Shown one piece after another: positions 23,359 to 28,973 of a DNA stretch of 28,973 nt (position 1 is its first letter; each line of letters begins with the position of its first letter). The stretch is taken from positions 1 through 28,973 of the forward strand of contig DAOWCY010000079.1 of NCBI GenBank assembly GCA_030639305.1, written 5' to 3'. The notes under the pieces were generated by a model. The model worked only from the letters and a program-made list of their open reading frames with translations. It did no database searches and was not told where the DNA came from. Origin of the DNA: JAGLQA01 sp023135565. GTDB lineage: Bacteria > Acidobacteriota > Aminicenantia > UBA2199. Position numbers and translations under genes: made by a program.

Positions 23359-23980
23359 AATATTAATCTCCCTATTAGTTTTGCTGCAGGCCAACACCAT
23401 ATTAATCGACAAAATAGCCGCAGTGGTCGATGATGAAATTATCACTCTCACCGATATAGACAAAGCCATCCAGGTGTATCCTTTAGAGCAGGCCGGGGCA
23501 GAATCGGGAGAGTCTTTTTACATCGAAGTATTGCACCGACTGATCGCCCACAAAACGGTTTACTTAGAGTACAAAGATGAACTAAAGTTAACGGAAGAAG
23601 ATTACGCCGCGGTGCAGCGTCCCATTATCGAGAAATTCGGGTCTTTAGAAAAATTGCTGGCCCTGCTTAAAAGATTCGACATGGATTGGGCGGATTTTAA
23701 AGACTTCATCAAAGAGAAAGTGGTCTATGAAAAAGTGTTGAAAGAGAAGTTTTTGGATGAAATTAAGATCGATTACCGGGAGATCGAAACTTTTTATAAC
23801 CGGGAATACGTGCCCCGGCAGCAGGGCTTGAACTTAAAAGTCAAAAACCTGGTGGAGATGGCTCCATTGATCGAAAAGGAGTTAAAAGAGAACAGGGCCG
23901 AAGAGAAGTCCTTCGGCTGGCTGCAGGAGATCGAAACGTCATATCATATTATCAATAAGCTGCAAAAGGAGTCCAAATGA
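23348..23980 (+). CDS. SurA-like periplasmic chaperone without a PPIase domain
   Basis: The product has 210 residues. A short signal peptide (about 1-17) leads to IDKIAAVVDDEIITLTDID, the hallmark start of SurA N-domains, followed by a helical bundle (about 40-160). SurA is a periplasmic chaperone that brings outer-membrane proteins to BamA; full-length SurA is about 430 residues with one or two parvulin domains. No parvulin domain is visible here and the protein ends after a charged helix, so it is a chaperone-only form. It overlaps the bamA-like gene by 11 nt and the next gene by 4 nt (ATGA). Coupling to the Omp85 gene supports a role in outer-membrane biogenesis. Confidence 0.78.
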   Translation: MFSKILISLLVLLQANTILIDKIAAVVDDEIITLTDIDKAIQVYPLEQAGAESGESFYIEVLHRLIAHKTVYLEYKDELKLTEEDYAAVQRPIIEKFGSLEKLLALLKRFDMDWADFKDFIKEKVVYEKVLKEKFLDEIKIDYREIETFYNREYVPRQQGLNLKVKNLVEMAPLIEKELKENRAEEKSFGWLQEIETSYHIINKLQKESK

Positions 23981-24999
23981 GTTTATTCGAAAGCGTCAAA
24001 GACAGGTATATTAAAGATTTGAAAGTAGGAGCAAAAGTCGACTGGTACTACAAATTAGCCGGCATAAGCAAAAAAACCAAACGGGACGGAGGTCTTTATT
24101 TGGCCTTAGAGTTAATGGACAAAACCGGCAAAATTCCCGCCAAAGTATGGGATAACGTGGAAGCCTGCTTAAAACTGCTCCAGGAAGGGAAAGTTTACCG
24201 CCTAACCGGTTCTGTGAACGAATTTATGAGCAAAAAGGAAATCAAGGTAGACGGCATCAGGGCAATAAACCCGATGGACAAGGATTTTAGCGAAGCCGAT
24301 TTTGTCGAGCAAGCTGGTTTCGACACCGAAACCCTGTTTAACGGCATGATCGACACTTTGAAAACCAACATCGAAAACCCGCACTTACTGCAATTGATCG
24401 ATCTTTTTGTGCAGCGTTATAAAGAGAAATTCAAAACCCATTACGGCGCGCAGAAAATTCACCATGCCTATTTAGGCGGACTGCTCAAGCACACCCAGTC
24501 GATGCTGGAGCTTGCCCTTTTTGTTGCCCGGCATTATTCTTTAGACAAAGAACTGTTGTTAACCGGGGTATTGTTTCATGACATCGGCAAAATGTTCGAG
24601 TTTAAGATATCCCCGGCAGTGAGCCTCACAGCGGAGGGCGGGTTATTAGGACATCTAATCATCGGCAGCCGTATATTTACGGAATTATCAGGGCAGGTAA
24701 AAGGGTTCCCCGAAGATTTAAGTTTAAAAATCGGCCACCTGATTATCTCGCATCACGGCGAAAAGGAATTCGGCTCCCCGGAAGTGCCCAAAATACCCGA
24801 AGCTTTTGCGCTTCACGCCATAGATTTGCTGGATTCCAAATTGAACATCATGGCGGAAGCCATAGGGAGCGCCGATTCTAAAGATTTATTTACCGAGTAT
24901 TTATATCCCTTAGGCAGGAGACTGTATACAGGAGGAGCTCAAGAGAACTCAGGAGGAGTTCGGGAGGACTCAGGAGGAGCTCAAGAGGATTCAGGATGA
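23977..24999 (+). CDS. OB-fold/HD-domain 3'-5' exoribonuclease (YhaM-like)
   Basis: The product has 340 residues. An OB-fold nucleic-acid-binding domain at about 12-95 (LKVGAKVDWYYKLAGISKK, KIPAKVWDN) is followed by an HD phosphohydrolase domain at about 155-300. The metal ligands are seen in HHAYLGGLLKHTQSM, LLTGVLFHDIGKMFEF, GHLIIGS and LIISHHGEKEFGSPEVPKIPEAFALHAIDLLDSK. This matches the YhaM family of cytoplasmic 3'-5' exonucleases. The last 23 residues are a heptapeptide array (GG[AV][QR]E[ND]S repeated three times) encoded by the 21-bp repeat at 24931. This tail is foreign to the family and was probably added when the repeat invaded the 3' end. The start overlaps the SurA-like stop by 4 nt. 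Confidence 0.88.
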   Translation: MSLFESVKDRYIKDLKVGAKVDWYYKLAGISKKTKRDGGLYLALELMDKTGKIPAKVWDNVEACLKLLQEGKVYRLTGSVNEFMSKKEIKVDGIRAINPMDKDFSEADFVEQAGFDTETLFNGMIDTLKTNIENPHLLQLIDLFVQRYKEKFKTHYGAQKIHHAYLGGLLKHTQSMLELALFVARHYSLDKELLLTGVLFHDIGKMFEFKISPAVSLTAEGGLLGHLIIGSRIFTELSGQVKGFPEDLSLKIGHLIISHHGEKEFGSPEVPKIPEAFALHAIDLLDSKLNIMAEAIGSADSKDLFTEYLYPLGRRLYTGGAQENSGGVREDSGGAQEDSG

Positions 25000-25050
25000 G
25001 CTCAGGAGAAATCAGGGTGAGCTCAAGAGAACTCAGGTTGATCTCCTCTT
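24931..25050 (+). repeat. 21-bp tandem repeat array, copy 2
   Basis: Five consecutive units of exactly 21 bp (24931, 24952, 24973, 24994 and 25015 onward), consensus GG-AGGAGCTCAAGAGAACTCA, plus a partial sixth. The first three and a bit are translated as the C-terminus of the exoribonuclease; the stop codon lies inside the fourth unit. The array is the reverse complement of the cluster at 5511-5652. Confidence 0.88.
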
Positions 25051-25083
25051 CGTCACCACCACTCCCGGAAAACAGGAAAACCC

Positions 25084-25398
25084 ATGAATACAAAAGAAGC
25101 GAAAATCTGTCCCAACTGTAGATCCGACAACACACTTCCTTTCGAGGAGGAGGGCAGCAGCGGTAAGGTGGGTGATTCTTTAGCCATTATTTTATTATCC
25201 GCGCTGTTGATATTGGCCGTTTATTTTTTCTTTGTGATTTCTTCTTATCTATTTTATCCCATGGTGGTTTTTGCCATGGTAATAATTGCCTCGTTGGTCA
25301 TCAACAAGAGGGACCGGGACAAAAAGAAAGCGAAACTAAAGCCTGCGGAGAAGAAATTTCATTTATGTCTCGATTGCAGTTTTAATTTCGAAGCCTGA
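25084..25398 (+). CDS. Small zinc-ribbon membrane protein
   Basis: The product has 104 residues; I do not recognise a named family. A CPNC pair near the start (residues 9-12) and a CLDC pair near the end (about 95-98) could form a zinc ribbon. Between them are two hydrophobic segments (about 31-53 and 57-72) that should span the membrane, with a Lys/Arg-rich stretch after the second. The ATG at 25084 has AGGA seven bases upstream. It follows the repeat-extended exoribonuclease by about 85 nt and may be its co-transcribed neighbour. The function is unknown. Confidence 0.65.
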   Translation: MNTKEAKICPNCRSDNTLPFEEEGSSGKVGDSLAIILLSALLILAVYFFFVISSYLFYPMVVFAMVIIASLVINKRDRDKKKAKLKPAEKKFHLCLDCSFNFEA

Positions 25399-25618
25399 TC
25401 CCATAATAATCGGGGCATATCTTGAAACTCCCATCAAAATATGAAAATACCGGTACAACCCGCAGCGCGGGGAGCCTATAAGCCGCTTCGCGGCAAAAGG
25501 CAGCGTGTGAACGCTTTTGATTCTAAATTATAAAAAGTTTTGATTAAACTTTTTCAAAAGTTTAGCCCCCGGCAGGGCCGCCGGAGGCAAACAGGGGGTG
25601 GCCGGCGCACCCCGGGGC
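25399..25618. repeat. Repeat- and hairpin-rich intergenic region
   Basis: No gene is seen. At about 25458-25495 there are two palindromes (CCCGCAGCGCGGG and GCCGC-TTC-GCGGC), the second shared in inverted form with 8773-8785. At 25532-25563 are three segments (AAAAAGTTT, AAACTTTTT, AAAAGTTT) in which the middle one can pair with either neighbour. At 25568-25587 a GCCCCCGGC/GCCGCCGG stem follows. Between convergent genes, this probably acts as a two-way terminator. Confidence 0.55.
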
Positions 25619-26935
25619 TTATTTTAACGGGAAGCGGTGGGCAAGATAAAGAGGGTAGCTGTGCAAAAGAGATTGATCGTTAAATTCCAGGTTTCTTGCG
25701 CTGATACGGACGCGGTATTTTGTCCTGTATTTCTTAGCAAAAACATTCAAGCTTTTCAATTTCCCTGAAAGTCCTGCTTTTACCTCGACAGGGTAAACAT
25801 CGCCGTCGATTTCTCTCAGGAATTCGACCTCTGCCGTATTGCTCATCCAGCCGTAGATATGTCCGCAGCCGCTGTATATGAACTCCTGGGCCGTGTAATT
25901 TTCGCAAAAAGCGCCCTTAAAAGTGAAGAAAAGATCGCTTTCCAGGTATAGACTGCGGGGAGGGATTTTGGCTAAAGCGCCCAAAATACCTACATCGAAA
26001 AGATACAACTTAAAACGATTGTGCTGCGTAAACGCCTCGAAAGGGATTTCGCCGGAATTGACGATTTTGGTTTTGAGCAAAAGACCTGCCCCCACCAACC
26101 AGTGGATAGGTGATTGCAGCCGGGAAAAACGGCTGCCCGGGACTGCATCCGATGCCTTAAATTTTTTGTTTTCCCTGGCCAGTTGTGACGGTATAGACTG
26201 GAAAACAAGAGCGATTTCATTAGCGTTGACTTTACCGGCGTATTTGGAAAAATCGCTCATGTAAGCTGTAATTAATGCTTCTTGTTTTTTGCGGGCCTGC
26301 AAAAAAGCCTCGTGTTTCTTTTCCTGTTTATCCCGGTAGGTTTGCACCACCTCGGGCAGCCCCCCGACGATAAAATATTCTTTCAATCTATCCATCAGGT
26401 GGCCGTGTATGATTTCCGGGATAGTATCCGGGTATTTTATTTTATCTAAGAACTCACGGCTTTTGCCGTCGTCCACGGCCAGCAGGAACTCTTCGAAGGA
26501 CATGGGGTATAAATGCAAGAAATCGACCTTTCCCACCGGGAAGGGTTCGTCGGTTTGGGTAACTCCCAAAAGAGAACCGGCACAAACTACAGCCAACCGC
26601 GGCATATTTTCGCAAAAATATTTTAGACTGGTGAGAGCAGAAGGGCAGTCCTGTATTTCATCTAAGAAAAGGGCGTCTTCCCCGGGAGAAATTTGGGTAT
26701 CTAAATAGAATTCGACAGCTTCCAGTATTTCGCCGGGGTTCAAATTGCCGCTGAAGAGTTTACGGGCCCCTCTATTTTCCTGGAAATTAATGTAATGGAG
26801 CCTGCGAAACTCTTTTGTGCCAAATTTTTTTAAGGAATAGGTTTTGCCGGTTTGCCGGGCCCCTTTCAGGACAAGAGGTTTCCTGCCCTCACTATTTTTC
26901 CATTCCAGAAGTTTGCTTTCGATTGTACGTATCAT
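25619..26935 (-). CDS. AAA_14/DUF4143 ATPase
   Basis: The product has 438 residues. The N-terminal P-loop ATPase domain has Walker A GARQTGKT (25-32) and Walker B ALFLDEIQD (about 88-96), followed by MPRLAVVCAGSLLGV, the usual sensor strand. The C-terminal part is DUF4143, a PD-(D/E)XK-like fold, with FKGAFCENYTAQEFI, EVEFLREIDGDVYPVEVKAG and a Lys-rich end. Such proteins are widespread in bacteria and archaea, often in accessory regions, and their role is not settled (defence or toxin-antitoxin-like functions have been suggested). The gene stands alone behind its own promoter, has no ribosome site, and is probably translated from a leaderless transcript. Confidence 0.9.
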   Translation of the reverse strand: MIRTIESKLLEWKNSEGRKPLVLKGARQTGKTYSLKKFGTKEFRRLHYINFQENRGARKLFSGNLNPGEILEAVEFYLDTQISPGEDALFLDEIQDCPSALTSLKYFCENMPRLAVVCAGSLLGVTQTDEPFPVGKVDFLHLYPMSFEEFLLAVDDGKSREFLDKIKYPDTIPEIIHGHLMDRLKEYFIVGGLPEVVQTYRDKQEKKHEAFLQARKKQEALITAYMSDFSKYAGKVNANEIALVFQSIPSQLARENKKFKASDAVPGSRFSRLQSPIHWLVGAGLLLKTKIVNSGEIPFEAFTQHNRFKLYLFDVGILGALAKIPPRSLYLESDLFFTFKGAFCENYTAQEFIYSGCGHIYGWMSNTAEVEFLREIDGDVYPVEVKAGLSGKLKSLNVFAKKYRTKYRVRISARNLEFNDQSLLHSYPLYLAHRFPLK

Positions 26936-26940
26936 ACGCG

Positions 26941-26969
26941 ATTATATCACAAATCGTTAACGAATACAA
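26941..26969 (-). promoter_or_regulatory. Sigma-70-type promoter with palindromic operator (leaderless)
   Basis: On the minus strand, TTGTAT (26964-26969), a 17-nt spacer and a perfect TATAAT (26941-26946) end 5 nt before the ATPase ATG. The spacer contains a perfect 10-bp palindrome, TCGTTAACGA (26954-26963), a possible operator. Confidence 0.68.
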
Positions 26970-27110
26970 TTATTCCTATGAAAAATTGTCAAATTCGGCA
27001 AAAATTCATAGGAAAATTTGCAAGCCCGTCAAAAAAGCCCACGAAAACCCGATTTTTTTTGTTGGGTTGTGATTGCTTTTTCGCTGTTTTCCAGGCCGGT
27101 TATGCCATTA

Positions 27111-27192
27111 CATGGCGGTAATGAACAACATGTTGTCGATAATTTCGAGTTCCCCCCGTCAGGTGGCTTTCTTTTCAAGCTTAGTCTTGAAA
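27111..27192. repeat. Dispersed repeat matching 8674-8869 in inverted orientation
   Basis: CATGGCGGTAATGAACAACATGT is the reverse complement of 8847-8869. The following CGAAATT-like and CTTTCTTTTCAAGCTTAG segments match 8674-8725. This copy lacks the 120-bp middle part. Short open frames through it are repeat-derived and not called as genes. Confidence 0.6.
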
Positions 27193-27296
27193 AAACACTA
27201 TCTTACTATAAAAGCAAAAAGAATTAGCGGCGATGAAACACCTATTATCTTTCCTATCCGAACAAAGAGGTACGGGAATCTTTTTTAAAACATTTA

Positions 27297-27839
27297 TTAA
27301 AACACCTCTTCCAGGTTGATCGTTAGGGGGTTTTCGTTAAGTACTAACTCGATTTCGTCTTCTTTGGTATACACCTCTTCCCTGCCGTACCGGCCCTGTT
27401 CATCGAGCTTGTAAACCAATACCATATGTTCCGCCGGATGCACCACCCAGTATTCGGGTACGCCGTGTTTCTCATAAAGCAGTAATTTGTCTTTCATGTC
27501 TTTTTTAACCGTATTGGGCGAAACGATCTCAACGATAAAATCCGGCGCTCCTACGCAGCCCCTGTCATCCAATTTTTCCGGGTCGCATATGACGGAAATA
27601 TCCGGCTGCACAACGGTTTGGGTTTCGTCGTTTTCTTGCCGGCCTTCCGGCAGCCTGACGTCGAAAGGCGCTGCATATATCATGCATTCCTTATCTTTTA
27701 GAAAATTTTTTATCACCACAGAGAGATTAATAGAAATTTCCTGGTGGTACCTGGAAGGAGCCGGGGTCATATCGAAAGGTACGCCTTCGATCAGTTCCCA
27801 GCGTTCGCCTTCGGGCCAGGTTAGATAATCGGCATACAA
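27297..27839 (-). CDS. Uma2-family nuclease-like protein, 5'-truncated
   Basis: The product has 180 residues of the Uma2 (DUF820) family, a PD-(D/E)XK-fold group whose role is unclear. Family features are visible: YADYLTWPEGERWELIEGVPFDMTPAPSRYHQEIS, AAPFDVRLPE, VVQPDISVICDPEKLDDRGCVGAPDFIVEIVSP, KLLLYEKHGVPEYWVVHP. Full-length relatives have about 10-20 more residues before YADYL. Here the frame begins with TTG at 27839, right where the 80-bp transposase-end repeat begins, so the natural start and promoter have been replaced. It may be an expressed short version or a pseudogene; the rest of the frame is intact. Confidence 0.8.
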   Translation of the reverse strand: MYADYLTWPEGERWELIEGVPFDMTPAPSRYHQEISINLSVVIKNFLKDKECMIYAAPFDVRLPEGRQENDETQTVVQPDISVICDPEKLDDRGCVGAPDFIVEIVSPNTVKKDMKDKLLLYEKHGVPEYWVVHPAEHMVLVYKLDEQGRYGREEVYTKEDEIELVLNENPLTINLEEVF

Positions 27840-27840
27840 G

Positions 27841-27920
27841 GAATGGGGTCAAGTCTTGTTTTATGACTTTTTTTGATTCATTTCTTGCCGTTTAATTATT
27901 CTGCTTATAGTTGCATAGTG
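27841..27920 (-). repeat. 80-bp repeat: relic of a transposase 3' end, copy 1
   Basis: These 80 bp are identical to 28791-28870. On the minus strand they encode the last residues of a REP-associated transposase (HYATISRIIKRQEMNQKKS), its stop, and the element end ACAAGACTTGACCCCATTC. Here the similarity ends at 27920, so only the tail of the element remains. It abuts the truncated Uma2 gene. Confidence 0.85.
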
Positions 27921-28085
27921 TTACTCAAATGTTTAATACTTAAGGCAATACAAGCGCTAAAATACCCGCCTTTTTGGATGCGAAAGTGTTTGTATGAACA
28001 AATACAATCGTTGCGATAACCTTCTCGATTGAGTACACTTCCCCTTAACATTAGCATATGAGATTTCCATAACCTCGAAATGAGT
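27921..28085. other. Short intergenic stretch, nothing recognised
   Basis: This lies between the transposase relic and the end of the primase fragment. I see no open frame, promoter or repeat that I can support. Confidence 0.4.
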
Positions 28086-28802
28086 TCAGCCTAATAAATT
28101 CCGATCCACAAATAACTCCAGTTCATCTCTGTCGAGAAGTTCCGGCTCCTTTTTGTGGATCAAGTAGACAGCATGGTTTGCGATGTTTTCTCTTTTTAAT
28201 ATAGCTTTGATAATGTGCATGGCTTTCTTGCCGGCCTCGTCGCCATCGAGCATGAGTATATATCTGCGGTCGAGATACTTTAACAAATCTATCTGTACCG
28301 CCGAGATGGTGGTGCCCATAAGAGCCAGCGAATCAAATCCGCATGTGTGGATATGTATGCAGTCGAAAAACCCTTCCACAATGAAGACGGGATTTGGCGA
28401 ATGGGGAACAAGGTTCTGCAGATTAAAAAGATATTTAGATTTTTGGAACCTGGTGGGGAAGAGATACTTTGGATAGCAATCGTGATGTATGGTTCTGCCA
28501 CAGTAAGCCACAGTGTATTTATCCCTATCTACGATGGGAATGGCAATGCGCTGTTTCATCATCCCGGAGGTGCAAAATCCTAATTGAAAAAACCGGGCCA
28601 CCTGGGGGGTGATATTCCTCTCTCGCAGATAAGGATGGTCAAATTGCAGGTTCAGTTTGAAAGCTGTATTCTTTTTTACCAACGGTGGTTTTTGGATGGT
28701 AGTTGTGGTGTTTTGTGGGCGCTTCGGATAGAAGATTTTGCAGATTTTGAGTGCGGCCGGGTAAAAAGAGAGGTTCTCCTTTTTCAGGACGAATGGGGTC
28801 AA
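28086..28802 (-). CDS. CHC2-type primase (DnaG-like, TOPRIM), 5'-truncated
   Basis: The product has 238 residues, of which the catalytic part is intact. FVLKKENLSFYPAALKIC at the start matches the last helix of a CHC2 zinc-finger domain. HPYLRERNITPQVARFFQLGFC and RIAIPIVDRD form the N-terminal part of the RNA polymerase fold. The TOPRIM domain (about 135-225) has VEGFFDCIH and LMLDGDEAGKKA. In intact relatives about 60 residues with the zinc-binding Cys/His lie before FVLKK; here the frame enters the 80-bp transposase-end repeat at exactly that point and starts with a TTG inside it. It is probably a decapitated gene from a phage- or plasmid-type primase, non-functional for template recognition. 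Confidence 0.78.
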   Translation of the reverse strand: MTPFVLKKENLSFYPAALKICKIFYPKRPQNTTTTIQKPPLVKKNTAFKLNLQFDHPYLRERNITPQVARFFQLGFCTSGMMKQRIAIPIVDRDKYTVAYCGRTIHHDCYPKYLFPTRFQKSKYLFNLQNLVPHSPNPVFIVEGFFDCIHIHTCGFDSLALMGTTISAVQIDLLKYLDRRYILMLDGDEAGKKAMHIIKAILKRENIANHAVYLIHKKEPELLDRDELELFVDRNLLG

Positions 28803-28870
28803 GTCTTGTTTTATGACTTTTTTTGATTCATTTCTTGCCGTTTAATTATTCTGCTTATAGTTGCATAGTG
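28791..28870 (-). repeat. 80-bp repeat: transposase 3' end, copy 2
   Basis: Identical to 27841-27920 over 80 bp. Here the transposase coding sequence continues past 28870 to the window edge, so this is the more complete copy. Its outer end abuts the truncated primase. Confidence 0.88.
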
Positions 28871-28973
28871 CATCCCCAGATATTCTCCTATTTCTTTCAT
28901 GGTAACGTTGTAATTATAGTAAACATTGTAAATTAACTGGTTTCTGGGCACACCGTTTCTTATCCCCTTTTGA
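28811..28973 (-). CDS. C-terminal end of a REP-associated tyrosine transposase (Y1_Tnp type), partial
   Basis: This is a partial gene that runs off the window edge; 53 C-terminal residues are visible. They include NGVPRNQLIYNVYYNYN and then a helix-turn-helix (VTMKEIGEYLGMHYATISRIIKR), the DnaA-like C-terminal domain often carried by REP-associated tyrosine transposases. The stop is at 28811-28813. The catalytic HUH/Tyr domain would lie beyond 28973. The conserved GACTTGACCCC element end lies just after the stop. Whether the copy is active cannot be judged here. Confidence 0.75.
   Translation of the reverse strand, partial: QKGIRNGVPRNQLIYNVYYNYNVTMKEIGEYLGMHYATISRIIKRQEMNQKKS

Noticed and set aside
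27018..27288. Overlapping short plus-strand open frames
   Set aside because: They run through the dispersed repeat at 27111-27192 and show no ribosome site or family.

Overview
The window looks like a chromosomal segment of an uncultured diderm (Gram-negative-type) bacterium. It carries a BamA-like outer-membrane assembly protein, a TamB-like translocation protein and a SurA-like periplasmic protein side by side. The secreted six-bladed beta-propellers with a small Cys-rich peptide, and the density of relics resembling the ends of REP-associated tyrosine transposases, fit lineages such as Aminicenantota (Candidatus Aminicenantes). That placement is inference; no rRNA or ribosomal protein gene is present.

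Layout. (1) 1-3900, minus strand: an apparent exported-protein operon in the order double-redoxin protein, propeller lipoprotein, 75-residue peptide with eight cysteines after a hydrophobic leader, then (after a terminator) a second propeller protein. (2) 4325-14901, plus strand: a signalling island. It holds two paralogous REC-PATAN proteins (one with a Roadblock domain), a REC-SpoIIE phosphatase, a fused RsbW-type kinase/STAS protein, an Hpt-degenerate CheR fusion, a REC-histidine kinase, a REC-PAS-histidine kinase and an NtrC-type sigma-54 activator. Two genes of the island have good sigma-54 (-24/-12) promoter matches placed so that the transcript would start at the ATG. (3) 15244-15854, minus strand: a hicAB toxin-antitoxin pair with its own promoter. 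(4) 16057-25398, plus strand: fructose-6-phosphate aldolase/transaldolase, a tamB-like gene with an apparent frameshift in a T9 run, a bamA-like gene whose 5' end contains a dispersed repeat, a SurA-like gene, a YhaM-like HD exoribonuclease and a small zinc-ribbon membrane protein. (5) 25399-28973, minus strand: an accessory region with an AAA_14/DUF4143 ATPase, a 5'-truncated Uma2-family gene, a 5'-truncated CHC2-type primase and the C-terminal end of a REP-associated transposase, glued together by repeats.

How it may work together (inference). The signalling island combines two logics: phospho-Asp relays (REC, Hpt, histidine kinases, sigma-54 activator) and RsbU/RsbW/RsbV-type partner switching. 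The first operon suggests secreted peptides whose disulfides are handled by a neighbouring thioredoxin-fold protein, alongside envelope propeller proteins.

A recurrent regulatory theme is leaderless initiation. Three first genes (redoxin operon, hicAB, AAA_14 ATPase) have TTGNNN-17 nt-TATAAT promoters ending only 5-7 nt before the ATG and no Shine-Dalgarno, whereas internal operon genes usually have one.
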